In this document: one piece after another, positions 43,467 through 52,669 of the stretch
Layout: the number at the start of each line of letters is the position of its first letter
Position numbering within the stretch: the first letter of the stretch is position 1
Source of the DNA: Hwangdonia lutea
GTDB lineage: Bacteria; Bacteroidota; Bacteroidia; Flavobacteriales; Flavobacteriaceae
Reading direction: 5' to 3'
Assembly: GCF_032814565.1 (NCBI RefSeq)
Contig: NZ_CP136521.1
Span: 2,700,501 to 2,764,500 of the forward strand
Length of the DNA: 64,000 nt
Notes under the pieces: generated by a model
Seen by the model: only the letters and a program-made list of their open reading frames with translations
Told to the model about the DNA's origin: nothing
The model's database searches: none
Program-made: the position numbers and the translations under genes

Positions 43467-44444
43467 ATGAGTAGAGTTTATAAATGGGGAATTATAGGGT
43501 GCGGAAGCGTTACCGAGCTTAAAAGTGGACCAGCATACCAAAAGGTAGAAGGTTTCGAATTGCAAGCCGTAATGCGCAGAAATGCTGATAAGGCCAAAGA
43601 TTATGCTAATAGGCACAATGTTCCTAAGTTTTATGCAAATGCAGATGAATTGATAAACGACCCAGAGATAGATGCCATTTACATTGCAACGCCACCAGAC
43701 TCACATGGCTATTACGCACTAAAAGTCGCTGAAGCTGGAAAAATATGTTGTATTGAAAAACCAATGGCACCAACCTACAAAGAGTGTTTATTGATAAACG
43801 ACGCTTTTGAAGCAAAAGAAATACCACTATTTGTAGCCTATTACAGGCGATCGCTTCCTAGGTTTAAACAGGTTAAATCGTGGATTGAGAGCAATAAAAT
43901 TGGAGCGATACGGCACATAAATTGGCATTTAAGTAAACCGGCAAACGATATTGATTTAGCCAAAACATACAACTGGCGAACCGATATAAAAATCGCAAAA
44001 GGAGGCTATTTTGATGATTTAGCGTCCCATGGCATCGATTTATTTATACACTTGTTGGGAGATATTTCCAAGGCACAAGGTATTTCCACAAACCAACAAG
44101 GTTTATACACGGCCATGGATGCCATTTCTGGAAGTTGGATGCACGAATCTGGTATCACGGGTTCTGGCAGTTGGAATTTTGGAACGGAAAAAAGAGAAGA
44201 CCATGTTCAAATTTATGGCGACAAGGGAAAGATTAGTTTTTCGGTGTTTGGTGAAGTGCTTATAGAATTAGAGTACGGCGATCAAAAAGAAAGTCTATTT
44301 ATTGAGAACCCTGAAAACATTCAGTTTTTTCATGTTCAAAATATAAAAAACCAGTTAACCGAAAATAAAGCACATCCATCAACAGGACAAACAGGAGCAC
44401 ATACCACATGGGTATTAGAAAATATATTAAAAAATAATTATTAA
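43467..44444 (+). CDS. Gfo/Idh/MocA-family oxidoreductase
   Basis: A 325-residue NAD(P)-dependent oxidoreductase. The N-terminal Rossmann motif GIIGCGSVTE and the family signature CIEKPMAPT are visible, followed by the C-terminal alpha/beta domain with GGYFDDLASHGIDL, in which the Asp-x-x-x-His is the usual catalytic site. The ATG at 43467 is chosen over a TTG at 43458 because it places the Rossmann strand normally. It lies 28 nt after the porter and 17 nt before nagB. Family members act on many sugars, so the substrate remains open; a hexosamine or its derivative is suggested by context. Confidence 0.88.
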   Translation: MSRVYKWGIIGCGSVTELKSGPAYQKVEGFELQAVMRRNADKAKDYANRHNVPKFYANADELINDPEIDAIYIATPPDSHGYYALKVAEAGKICCIEKPMAPTYKECLLINDAFEAKEIPLFVAYYRRSLPRFKQVKSWIESNKIGAIRHINWHLSKPANDIDLAKTYNWRTDIKIAKGGYFDDLASHGIDLFIHLLGDISKAQGISTNQQGLYTAMDAISGSWMHESGITGSGSWNFGTEKREDHVQIYGDKGKISFSVFGEVLIELEYGDQKESLFIENPENIQFFHVQNIKNQLTENKAHPSTGQTGAHTTWVLENILKNNY

Positions 44445-44461
44445 AACTAAAAACCAGAACA

Positions 44462-46390
44462 ATGTTAGAAAGTAGTATAGACAAAGCAACAGGTTTCGAA
44501 AAAAGATTTGAGAATATTGGCACTGTAGTTTATGAAAATTCAACTACGGCATCAAAAGCAGTTGCTAAAGAAATAGCAAACCTTATTCGGGTTAAACAAT
44601 CGCAAAAACAACCCTGTATTCTAGGTTTAGCTACAGGATCGTCTCCAAAAGGGCTATATGCAGAATTGGTGCGTTTACACAAAGAAGAAGGTTTGAGTTT
44701 TAAAAACGTAGTATCATTCAATTTAGATGAATATTACCCGATGGAACCCGATTCGGTAAATAGTTATGTACGTTTTATGAAAGAACAATTGTTCGACCAT
44801 ATCGATATTTTGCCAGAAAACTGTTATATCCCTGATGGAACATTGCCCAAAGAAGAAATTAGGAGCTATTGTGATGAGTACGAGGCAAAAATTGAGGCCT
44901 TTGGCGGTATCGATTTACAAATATTGGGTATTGGTGGAAATGGTCATATCGGTTTTAACGAATCTGGATCGCTTCAAAATTCCAAAACACGTTTAGTGGC
45001 CTTAGACCATATTACAAGGGTTGCGGCAAGTGGCGACTTTAAAGGTTTAGACAATACACCAAGAACAGCCATTACCATAGGTGTTAAAAAAATTATGGAG
45101 GCGAAACGCGTTATTCTATTGGCCTGGGGAGAACGTAAATCAAATATCATTAAAGCTTCTGCAGAAGAAGAGGTAACCAGCCGCGTTCCAGCATCTTACC
45201 TGCAAGAACATAATAATGCTACTTTTATTCTAGATCAAGCAGCAGCATCAAAACTAACGAGAATAAATACACCGTGGTTGGTTGAGAAAATCGTTTGGAC
45301 CGACAGGCTAATCAGAAAAGCGGTGTTAAGTTTAGCACTACATTTAAAGAAGCCTATTTTAATGCTAACAGATGCCGATTATATCGAAAACGGTATGAGT
45401 GATTTATTGGCCGATGCAGGACCAGCTTATGATATTAACATAAAAATATTCAATAAATTACAAAACACCATTACGGGTTGGCCAGGTGGAAAACCAGGTG
45501 CAGACGATAGTAAACGTCCAGAACGTGCAGAACCTGCCAAAAAACGTGTTATCATTTTTAGTCCACATCCAGACGATGACATCATTAGTATGGGAGGTAC
45601 ATTTAAAAGATTGCACGAACAAGGTCACGAGGTACACGTAGGTTATCAAACATCGGGTAATATTGCGGTTGCTGATGATGAAGCATTGCGTTTTGCAAGT
45701 TTTGTTTGCGATTATAATGACAGATTTGGTATTGAAAGTACCGAAGCCGAAGATATTTATAAAAGAGCCGTAACGTTCCTGAAAAACAAAAAATCAAGTG
45801 AAATTGATACCGAAGAAGTTAGATATATAAAAGGTTTAATTAGAAAAGGAGAAGCGCGGGCAACGTGTCATTTTATAGGTATTCCGGATGAGCAAATTCA
45901 TTTTATGGAACTGCCGTTTTACGAAACTGGTACCATTGAAAAAAATCCTTTAGGCGAAGAAGATATTAAAATAACCATGGATCTTATCGAAAAAGTGAAG
46001 CCGCATCAAGTTTATGCCGCAGGCGATTTGGCCGATCCACACGGTACGCACAAGGTATGTTTAGATGCTGTTTTTGCAGCCGTTAAAAACCTAAAACCTA
46101 AAAAGTTTATGAAAGACTGCTGGGTATGGTTGTACCGAGGCGCATGGCAAGAATGGGGTATCGATGAAATAGAAATGGCTGTGCCTATGGGACCAGACCA
46201 AGTGCTTGAGAAAAGAAAAGGTATTTTTAAGCACCAATCGCAAAAAGATGGTGTGGTATTCCAAGGGTCTGATAGTAGAGAATTTTGGCAACGTGCCGAA
46301 GATCGAAATAGTGAAACCGCTGGTCTGTACGACGAGCTTGGTTTAGCGCATTACGCGGCTATGGAGGCCTTTGTAAGATGGAAGTATTAA
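44462..46390 (+). CDS. nagB: glucosamine-6-phosphate deaminase fused to a PIG-L/LmbE domain
   Basis: A 642-residue fusion. The N-terminal part (about 1-280) is NagB: LATGSSPKGLY, FNLDEYYPM and GIGGNGHIGFNE, which convert GlcN-6-P to fructose-6-P and ammonia. The C-terminal part (about 360-640) is a PIG-L/LmbE deacetylase-like domain with the zinc motif SPHPDDD at about 367-373 and DPHGTH later. Long-form NagB of this type is frequent in Bacteroidota. No nagA deacetylase gene is in the window, so the PIG-L half might supply deacetylation, although this is unproven. A hairpin terminator follows at 46404. Confidence 0.93.
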   Translation: MLESSIDKATGFEKRFENIGTVVYENSTTASKAVAKEIANLIRVKQSQKQPCILGLATGSSPKGLYAELVRLHKEEGLSFKNVVSFNLDEYYPMEPDSVNSYVRFMKEQLFDHIDILPENCYIPDGTLPKEEIRSYCDEYEAKIEAFGGIDLQILGIGGNGHIGFNESGSLQNSKTRLVALDHITRVAASGDFKGLDNTPRTAITIGVKKIMEAKRVILLAWGERKSNIIKASAEEEVTSRVPASYLQEHNNATFILDQAAASKLTRINTPWLVEKIVWTDRLIRKAVLSLALHLKKPILMLTDADYIENGMSDLLADAGPAYDINIKIFNKLQNTITGWPGGKPGADDSKRPERAEPAKKRVIIFSPHPDDDIISMGGTFKRLHEQGHEVHVGYQTSGNIAVADDEALRFASFVCDYNDRFGIESTEAEDIYKRAVTFLKNKKSSEIDTEEVRYIKGLIRKGEARATCHFIGIPDEQIHFMELPFYETGTIEKNPLGEEDIKITMDLIEKVKPHQVYAAGDLADPHGTHKVCLDAVFAAVKNLKPKKFMKDCWVWLYRGAWQEWGIDEIEMAVPMGPDQVLEKRKGIFKHQSQKDGVVFQGSDSREFWQRAEDRNSETAGLYDELGLAHYAAMEAFVRWKY

Positions 46391-46403
46391 TTGAAAAATA
46401 ATT

Positions 46404-46426
46404 CCTCGAGGCTTGCCTCGGGGTTT
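46404..46426 (+). terminator. intrinsic terminator after nagB
   Basis: CCTCGAGG (46404-46411) pairs with CCTCGGGG (46416-46423) over 8 bp (one G-U) around a CTTG loop, then TTT. It lies 14 nt after the stop. Confidence 0.55.
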
Positions 46427-46436
46427 CCATTAAAAT

Positions 46437-46463
46437 TGTCATTTCCGTGAAAACGGGAATCTA
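46437..46463. repeat. TGTCAT-hairpin interspersed repeat
   Basis: TGTCATTTCCGTGAAAACGGGAATCTA contains the perfect mini-hairpin CCGT-GAAA-ACGG. A related sequence, TGTCATTCCTGCGAAGGCAGTAATCC, is at 54239-54264 next to ndk. These look like copies of a small REP-like repeat. Confidence 0.5.
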
Positions 46464-46540
46464 AATATAGAATTTATTTTTGCATTTTCAGTTAAAAATC
46501 AAACCTGCTAAGCACCTCTATGGTTCAGCCTTGAGGAGCG

Positions 46541-46572
46541 TTGGTTTCAAAAAAATCTTTATTGTATATTTG
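46541..46572 (+). promoter_or_regulatory. promoter of the acetyl-CoA synthetase gene
   Basis: TTG (46541-46543) and TATATTTG (46565-46572) are spaced by 21 nt, a full match to the TTG/TAnnTTTG architecture. The start codon is 32 nt downstream. Confidence 0.6.
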
Positions 46573-46604
46573 AACTAAACACTAATAAAAACCACTAAAT
46601 AAAC

Positions 46605-48512
46605 ATGAGTAATTACCATATAAAACACTTAGAAGAATACTATCAAGTTTATCGGAAATCTGTTCGCGAGCCCGAAAATTTTTGGGAAGAAGTAGCCGAA
46701 GAGCATTTTATGTGGCAAAAAAAATGGGATAATGTATTAAGTTGGGATTTTAACAAACCCGAAGTAAAATGGTTTGAAGGCGCAGAACTTAACATTACCG
46801 AAAATTGCATCGATAGGCATTTGGCAACACGTGGTGAAAAAACCGCTATTTTGTTCGAACCCAACGATCCTAAAGAACCAGCGGAACACATTACTTACAA
46901 ACAACTGCACGAGCGTGTTAACAAGTTTGCCAATGTGCTTAAAAGCCAAGGTATTACCAAAGGCGATCGGGTGTGTATTTATCTACCTATGATTCCCGAA
47001 TTGGCTATCTCAATTTTGGCCTGCGCCAGAATTGGTGCTATTCATTCGGTGGTATTTGCTGGGTTTTCCGCAACAGCGTTATCAACAAGAATTAATGACA
47101 GTGATTGTAAAATGGTAATTACCAGCGATGGTTCTTATCGTGGTGCAAAAACCATTGATTTAAAAGGTATTGTAGACGAAGCCTTGGAAAGTTGCCCCGG
47201 CATCGATACGGTATTGGTTGCAAAACGAATTCACTCTGATATTCAGATGAAAGCGGGTCGTGATAAGTGGTTACAACCTTTATTGGACGAAGCTTCCAGC
47301 GCCTGCGATATTGAAGTGATGAAAGCTGAAGATCCTCTGTTTATTTTATACACCTCTGGCTCAACAGGAAAGCCTAAAGGTATGGTTCATACCACGGCGG
47401 GCTATATGGTTTATACGGCGTATACGTTTAAAAATGTGTTTCAGTATAGAGAGAATGATGTGTATTGGTGTACGGCAGATATTGGTTGGATAACGGGGCA
47501 TAGTTACATTGTTTACGGCCCATTGGCAAATGGCGCAACATCGGTTATGTTTGAAGGCGTTCCGAGTTATCCAGATTTTGGTCGCTTTTGGGAAATAATA
47601 GAAAAGCACAAAGTCAATCAGTTTTACACCGCACCAACGGCTATTCGTGCTTTGGCTAAACAAGGTACCGAAGTTATAGAAAAACACGATTTATCTTCTA
47701 TTAAGGTGTTGGGCTCAGTGGGAGAACCCATAAATGAAGAGGCGTGGCATTGGTACAACGATAACATCGGAAAAAAACAAAGCCCTATTGTAGATACCTG
47801 GTGGCAAACCGAAACAGGCGGTATAATGATTACGCCAATACCGTTTGTAACACCAACCAAACCCACTTATGCTACATTACCATTTATAGGAATTCAACCT
47901 GCTTTAATGGATGAAGAAGGCAATGAATTAAAAGCGAATCAAGTAGATGGACGACTGTGTATCAAGTTTCCGTGGCCCGCCATGGCACGTACTATCTGGG
48001 GCAATCATCAGCGTTATAAAGACACCTATTTTTCAGCTTACGAAAATAAATACTTTACAGGTGATGGCGCTCTGCGTGATGAAGTTGGCTATTACAGAAT
48101 TACGGGTAGAGTAGACGATGTAATTATAGTATCTGGACACAATCTGGGAACAGCGCCTATTGAAGATGCTGTCAACGAGCATCCGGCAGTTGCAGAATCG
48201 GCTATCGTTGGTTTTCCGCACGATGTTAAAGGCAATGCTTTATACGGTTATGTTATATTGAAGGATGTCGGCGAAAGTCGAGATCAAGACAATGTACGTA
48301 AAGAAATCAATCAAATTATAACCGAGCATATCGGACCCATTGCAAAACTGGATAAAATACAGTTTACCAGTGGTTTGCCAAAAACACGATCTGGAAAAAT
48401 TATGCGACGAATCCTTAGAAAAATAGCTTGTAAAGAGACTGACAATTTAGGCGATACGTCTACATTGCTAAACCCAGAAGTGGTAAAAGATATTATGGAT
48501 AATGTGTTGTAG
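46605..48512 (+). CDS. acs: acetyl-CoA synthetase (AMP-forming)
   Basis: A 635-residue ANL-superfamily enzyme that activates acetate to acetyl-CoA. Motifs in order: WFEGAELN near the start, the P-loop YTSGSTGKPKGMVH (about 246-259), DTWWQTETGG (about 400), and the C-terminal GLPKTRSGKIMRR with the catalytic, acetylatable Lys. It has its own promoter, so it is not simply part of the amino-sugar block, but acetate released by deacetylation of N-acetylhexosamines would feed it. A nested inverted repeat follows, between it and the convergent DUF2200 gene. Confidence 0.97.
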   Translation: MSNYHIKHLEEYYQVYRKSVREPENFWEEVAEEHFMWQKKWDNVLSWDFNKPEVKWFEGAELNITENCIDRHLATRGEKTAILFEPNDPKEPAEHITYKQLHERVNKFANVLKSQGITKGDRVCIYLPMIPELAISILACARIGAIHSVVFAGFSATALSTRINDSDCKMVITSDGSYRGAKTIDLKGIVDEALESCPGIDTVLVAKRIHSDIQMKAGRDKWLQPLLDEASSACDIEVMKAEDPLFILYTSGSTGKPKGMVHTTAGYMVYTAYTFKNVFQYRENDVYWCTADIGWITGHSYIVYGPLANGATSVMFEGVPSYPDFGRFWEIIEKHKVNQFYTAPTAIRALAKQGTEVIEKHDLSSIKVLGSVGEPINEEAWHWYNDNIGKKQSPIVDTWWQTETGGIMITPIPFVTPTKPTYATLPFIGIQPALMDEEGNELKANQVDGRLCIKFPWPAMARTIWGNHQRYKDTYFSAYENKYFTGDGALRDEVGYYRITGRVDDVIIVSGHNLGTAPIEDAVNEHPAVAESAIVGFPHDVKGNALYGYVILKDVGESRDQDNVRKEINQIITEHIGPIAKLDKIQFTSGLPKTRSGKIMRRILRKIACKETDNLGDTSTLLNPEVVKDIMDNVL

Positions 48513-48570
48513 TTTAGTATGACGGATTAAACAATGATTTTTTAATTGACTTATAAAGATATGGTTGTCT

Positions 48571-48680
48571 AAAAAGTCTAATTCTATGTCATATTGAGCT
48601 TGTCGAAATGTTTTAACTTACTGATAATCAATATCGGTTTCGACAAGCTCAACCTGACAAATAAATTCAAAAGACTTTTT
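48571..48680. repeat. nested inverted-repeat element between convergent genes
   Basis: Outer arms AAAAAGTCT/AGACTTTTT (48571-48579 and 48672-48680), inner arms of 22 bp with two mismatches (48587-48608 and 48638-48659), including 15 perfect bp TTGAGCTTGTCGAAA. Lying between acs (+) and the DUF2200 gene (-), it could act as a bidirectional terminator; its core resembles the centre of the element at 36926-37127. Confidence 0.7.
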
Positions 48681-48721
48681 ATTCAGTTTTTTGTTTTGAA
48701 CTGCATACAGTAACGAATTGG

Positions 48722-49087
48722 CTATGGCGTTCTTAAAATCTTTTCCATCTTTCTGCCTCTTGCCAACTCGTCAACCAATTTGTCTAAATATTTGGTTTGC
48801 TTGGTTATGGGGTTTTCAATTTCTTCTATGCGATAGCCACAGATAACACCTTTTATAAGAGGTGCATTGGGGTTTAATTTGGCTTTGTTAAAGAAGGTTT
48901 CAAAAGTTACTTGTTCTTCAATGAGTTCTTCAAGTTTTTTATCATCAAAACCCGTGAGCCACTCAATTACTTGATGCAACTCTTCTTTGGTTCTGCCTTT
49001 TTTTTCAACTTTTGAAATATAGTGCGGATAAACCGATGCAAATTTCATTTTTGCAACCCGTTCATTGTGTTCCGGTGTTGTTTTCAT
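48722..49087 (-). CDS. DUF2200-family protein
   Basis: A 121-residue soluble protein matching the DUF2200 pattern: MKFASVYPHYISKVEKKGRT near the start, EELHQVIEWLTG, and the later IKGVICGYRIEEI. No signal peptide or membrane segment is present. The family has no established function. It is the last gene on a minus-strand stretch and sits 37 nt downstream of the VOC gene, so the two may share a transcript. Confidence 0.85.
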   Translation of the reverse strand: MKTTPEHNERVAKMKFASVYPHYISKVEKKGRTKEELHQVIEWLTGFDDKKLEELIEEQVTFETFFNKAKLNPNAPLIKGVICGYRIEEIENPITKQTKYLDKLVDELARGRKMEKILRTP

Positions 49088-49124
49088 GCTGTCTTTATTA
49101 TAAATTTAAACTTCTATAAAGCTA

Positions 49125-49475
49125 TTATGCTACATCTTCAACAAAAAATATGGCGTTTTTATTCAAATCGTAAAAACCAAAATCATTGGTATTCCAATCG
49201 GTTTTAAGTCGTAATTTATCTTGGTTTACTGTGCCACGTTTTACAAATTCTTCAAAAAAGGGTTTGATGCTTTTTACAAATATTTTAATAACCGAACCAC
49301 CCAGAAACGGGTCGTCGTCCGTATCGGCATGCCACTGTAAATGCATATAGAGTTTATCTCGTTTTAAAACGGCATACATGCTGTCTTTGTGTACCAGTTC
49401 AAAACCAACATGGTCTTTGTACCAAGCAACGTCTCTGTCAATATTTTGCGAAGGTAAAACAGGAACAATTTGCAT
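49125..49475 (-). CDS. VOC-superfamily (glyoxalase/bleomycin-resistance-type) protein
   Basis: A 116-residue single-module VOC protein. It begins QIVPVLPSQNIDRDVAWYKDHVGFE, the usual first beta-alpha-beta unit, and ends with FYDLNKNAIFFVED, which carries the typical late metal-side Glu. Such proteins act as dioxygenases, isomerases or drug-binding resistance factors; this short form most resembles bleomycin-binding-type members. No more precise function can be given. The gap to the DUF192 gene upstream is 50 nt. Confidence 0.85.
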   Translation of the reverse strand: MQIVPVLPSQNIDRDVAWYKDHVGFELVHKDSMYAVLKRDKLYMHLQWHADTDDDPFLGGSVIKIFVKSIKPFFEEFVKRGTVNQDKLRLKTDWNTNDFGFYDLNKNAIFFVEDVA

Positions 49476-49525
49476 ATCATATAAGTTTAAATCTCCTATA
49501 AATATACATATTTTTATAAGAGAAG

Positions 49526-50011
49526 CTAGTCTGTAAAACTAATGCTATCGCCAACCGAGAGGTTCCAAGTATCCACCAAACCCGCATTTATTTCTAAAAC
49601 AAATTTTGCTGGTGCATTTGATGGCAGCGAACTTTCGTCGAAAGGTTTTGCATTTTTTTGAAAACTTACAATGGTATGGTTTCCATCGATAAAAATTAAA
49701 TCCAACGGAATTTTGGTGTTCTTCATATAAAAAGAACGCTCGGTAACATCGTCAAAAACAAACAACATGCCTTGATTGTTTTGCATGGAATTGCGATACA
49801 TTAAACCAGTTTGAATTTCGTAATCGGTATCGGCAATCTCAATATCGATAACCACTTTTGTTGAATCGGTGGTGGTTTTAAACAGCGTGAGTTCGCCTTC
49901 TTTAGTAAAAATAACCTCGGTTTGTTTTATCGTTTTTTTGTCTTTTTTACAAGAAATTATGCTTAAGGTAATAAGCAGATATAGCGCTATTTTGAAAGCC
50001 TTAAAATGCAT
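49526..50011 (-). CDS. DUF192-family lipoprotein
   Basis: A DUF192 protein of 161 residues. The ATG at 50011 is preferred over an upstream frame opening at 50062 because it gives a lipoprotein signal (lipobox IISC) and starts 1 nt after the lgt stop. The family core is visible as GLMYRNSM, GMLFVFDD and FYMKNTKIPLDLIFID, ending with FVLEINAGLVD. DUF192 proteins are small beta-rich periplasmic proteins of unknown function. Being next to lgt, the enzyme that lipidates such proteins, may be coincidental but is neat. Confidence 0.9.
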   Translation of the reverse strand: MHFKAFKIALYLLITLSIISCKKDKKTIKQTEVIFTKEGELTLFKTTTDSTKVVIDIEIADTDYEIQTGLMYRNSMQNNQGMLFVFDDVTERSFYMKNTKIPLDLIFIDGNHTIVSFQKNAKPFDESSLPSNAPAKFVLEINAGLVDTWNLSVGDSISFTD

Positions 50012-50012
50012 T

Positions 50013-50942
50013 TTATTTGCTTGCAGATTTAGGTTTATAGATAAACATAAAATACAGCCCAATAAGTATAAACGGGATGCTTAACCATTGCCCTGTATTT
50101 AAACCAAACCAGTTAATATATTCGTCGCCCTGGGGTTCTTTGAAGCGTTCGATGAAGAAACGAATGGTCCACAATAAAATTAAAAACAGTCCGAATAGAA
50201 AACCTGTTTGCTCTTTTTTAGCGGTTTTAGAATAGAAATACCATAGAATTAAAAACACAAAAACATAGCAAAACGCTTCGTATAACTGCGCAGGATGCCT
50301 GTACGGGACAGCCTCCAATAAATCGGCAAATTTTGGATTATCGGTAACTGCTTCATACGCTTTTTGCACATCCTTTATGCCTGTGAGTTGTGTGATTTGG
50401 CCTTTGTAATATTGGTCTTGAATAAACCGGACACCCAAACTGGAATCGGTTACTTTTCCGATAATTTCAGAATTGATAAAATTTCCAATTCTGATAAAAA
50501 CCGCACCGGAGGCCACAGATATCACAACACGATCTAAAATCCATAACAACGATTTATAGTTATATTTTTTACGATACAAATACATACCTATAATAATACC
50601 AATCGCGGCGCCATGGCTTGCAAGTCCTTGAAATCCGGTAAATTCAAATCCGCCTTTAAACCTAAATGGCAGAAAAATACTAAAAAAATCCTCGGTTATT
50701 AATTCTGACTGATAAAACAAAACATGCCCTAAACGCGCCCCGAGCATAGTAGCTAATACGGTGTAAATAAATAACGGATCCAAATAGGTAAGCGACACTT
50801 TTTCCTTGGTGAAAATACGCTTCATGATATACCAACCGGCCACAAATGCAAAAACCCACATTAAACTGTAAAAATGAAGCTTAAAGTTACCAGCTATATC
50901 TATTCCCGTTATAGGGTTCCAATCAAATTTTAAAAAATGCAT
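50013..50942 (-). CDS. lgt: prolipoprotein diacylglyceryl transferase
   Basis: A 309-residue integral membrane enzyme that transfers diacylglycerol to the lipobox cysteine, the first step of lipoprotein maturation. About seven hydrophobic segments, the family's LGARLGHVLFY, RIGNFINSEIIGK and the late RHPAQLYEA with the catalytic-region Arg-His are present. It is the sole lgt seen here and would process the many lipoproteins of the glycan island. The next gene downstream starts 1 nt after its stop; the upstream neighbour is the cyclophilin-FKBP fusion, 59 nt away. Confidence 0.95.
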   Translation of the reverse strand: MHFLKFDWNPITGIDIAGNFKLHFYSLMWVFAFVAGWYIMKRIFTKEKVSLTYLDPLFIYTVLATMLGARLGHVLFYQSELITEDFFSIFLPFRFKGGFEFTGFQGLASHGAAIGIIIGMYLYRKKYNYKSLLWILDRVVISVASGAVFIRIGNFINSEIIGKVTDSSLGVRFIQDQYYKGQITQLTGIKDVQKAYEAVTDNPKFADLLEAVPYRHPAQLYEAFCYVFVFLILWYFYSKTAKKEQTGFLFGLFLILLWTIRFFIERFKEPQGDEYINWFGLNTGQWLSIPFILIGLYFMFIYKPKSASK

Positions 50943-51001
50943 AAGTTATGTTTTTCGGCGTAAAGATAAGATTTGCTATACGGTTTGAATATCATTTGTA
51001 A

Positions 51002-52117
51002 TTATTTAACAATTTCCAAGATTTCAACTTCAAATATAATATTTGATTTTGGCGGAATACCACGGTTTCCCGACTCGCCGTAAGCCAAATGATACGGAAT
51101 AAACAAGGTGGCTTTATCGCCCACGTTCAGTTGCTGTAAGCCTTCCTTAAAGCCCGAAATCATTCTTGCATTTGGACTTAAATCGGCAGTAATGGGTTCG
51201 TATTTATCAGCGAGTTTGCGTTTTTCGTTAACCGCATCGAGTGCTTCAGCGATTTTTAAGCTGCTGGTTTCAAGGAGTTTTCCGTTTTCAAAATATACGG
51301 CATAATGCGTTAAAACCTTACTGGTTTCTTTTAATTTCTCGCCTTGGCCTTTTTCTGTAATATAGTATTGCAAACCCGAAGGTAGGGTAATTGCTTCGGT
51401 TTTCTGTTTATTAAACTTATCGTTGGTAGCTTTTAAAATGGCTTCGGCTTTTGCTGCTTTCTCTTTTTCCAAACGTTCAACTTCGGCAAAATGATTGACG
51501 AAAATATTTGGAGCATCAAATTTTTTAGCATCTTTTCCTTTTCTAATAATGTTCAGTTCTTCAATAACGACATCTTTAATTGGCTTGTTTTTAGGGCCTA
51601 CTTTTACATTCGAAATCGTGTCGAGTACATCCTGTCCCAATACCAACGCTCCAAAAACGCTATGTACATTATCTAAGTTTGGTTTAGGCACTTCGGTAAT
51701 GAAAAACTGGCTTCCGTTTGAATTTGGGCCCGAATTCGCCATGGATAAAATCCCGAGCTTATCGTGTTTTAAATCCGGATGGAATTCATCATTGAATTTA
51801 TAACCCGGGTTTCCTCGGCCATTGCCCAAAGGGTCGCCACCCTGAATCATAAACTTGTCTATAACACGATGGAAAATGAGACCAATATAATATTTTTTTC
51901 CTTTGTAAATACTGTCAACCATGGTGTTAGTGCCTTCAGCCAACGACACAAAATTTGCTACTGTAACCGGTACTTTACGGTGGTTTAATTTGGCAACCAT
52001 AACGCCTTTAGTGGTAACAAATTCGGCATACATACCATCTTCAAGATCTGGGTATTGTGATTTGCAGGATGTTAAGCTTATTAATAAAGCTAAACCTAGA
52101 AATTTAATAATTCGCAT
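51002..52117 (-). CDS. cyclophilin-FKBP fusion peptidyl-prolyl isomerase, lipoprotein
   Basis: A 371-residue lipoprotein (lipobox LTSC, Cys18) that joins two unrelated PPIase folds. Residues about 30-200 form a cyclophilin ([23 protein letters not shown]), and after a Lys/Ala-rich helical linker (about 205-240) residues about 245-370 form an FKBP ([29 protein letters not shown]). Dual-family immunophilins are known from Flavobacterium and a few protists. It probably folds outer-membrane or periplasmic proteins. It lies 3 nt downstream of gldI, itself an FKBP, so three PPIase domains are adjacent. Confidence 0.92.
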   Translation of the reverse strand: MRIIKFLGLALLISLTSCKSQYPDLEDGMYAEFVTTKGVMVAKLNHRKVPVTVANFVSLAEGTNTMVDSIYKGKKYYIGLIFHRVIDKFMIQGGDPLGNGRGNPGYKFNDEFHPDLKHDKLGILSMANSGPNSNGSQFFITEVPKPNLDNVHSVFGALVLGQDVLDTISNVKVGPKNKPIKDVVIEELNIIRKGKDAKKFDAPNIFVNHFAEVERLEKEKAAKAEAILKATNDKFNKQKTEAITLPSGLQYYITEKGQGEKLKETSKVLTHYAVYFENGKLLETSSLKIAEALDAVNEKRKLADKYEPITADLSPNARMISGFKEGLQQLNVGDKATLFIPYHLAYGESGNRGIPPKSNIIFEVEILEIVK

Positions 52118-52120
52118 GAT

Positions 52121-52669
52121 TTAATTGGATTGATTTTGGGAAATAGAATTAACGGTAACTTCGCAAATTATAGGTGTGTTACTACCTATTTTATTTTGGT
52201 CGCCATAGTAACCAAAAGCTTTTTGAGAAGGGAATATAAAGGTAACGGTTTCGCCAGATTTCATTAGTTTTAAACCTTCGCGTAAGCCGGTAAACAATTC
52301 TTCCTGATCCATGGCGTAGGTTTGTGTTTTAACGTCGGTTTTAGAATAAATTAGTTTACCATTTAAGTCTTTTATATTGTAATTGTAGTTTATAACATCC
52401 CCAAATTTTGGTGTACTTAAAGTATCTGTTTCAGCCTTTGTGTTGTAATAATACCAAAACCCACTTTCTGAGGCGATATAACCATTATCTTTTTTAAGTG
52501 CCATAAGTTTTTCGATGCTGGCTTGTTCCTTGGCATTTAATTCTTTATTTCGTTTAACGGAAGCATCAATAAAAGAGCCCGTTTTTACCGAAATGGGTTT
52601 TCGGGCTTCGGGCATTTTGCAGCTATATAAAAATAGCAGTGAAAGTAGTATGGTTATATGTTTAATCAT
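52121..52669 (-). CDS. gldI: GldI-type FKBP lipoprotein (gliding motility)
   Basis: A 182-residue lipoprotein (lipobox YSC at residue 17). The N-terminal MPEARKPISVKTGSFID segment is characteristic of GldI, and the C-terminal FKBP domain (about 90-178) has VTFIFPSQKAFGYYG. GldI is required for gliding in Flavobacterium, probably by folding other gliding or type IX secretion proteins in the periplasm. It overlaps the DHH gene by 8 nt and precedes the cyclophilin-FKBP gene by 3 nt, a conserved-looking operon. Its presence places the organism in the Flavobacteriia. Confidence 0.9.
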   Translation of the reverse strand: MIKHITILLSLLFLYSCKMPEARKPISVKTGSFIDASVKRNKELNAKEQASIEKLMALKKDNGYIASESGFWYYYNTKAETDTLSTPKFGDVINYNYNIKDLNGKLIYSKTDVKTQTYAMDQEELFTGLREGLKLMKSGETVTFIFPSQKAFGYYGDQNKIGSNTPIICEVTVNSISQNQSN

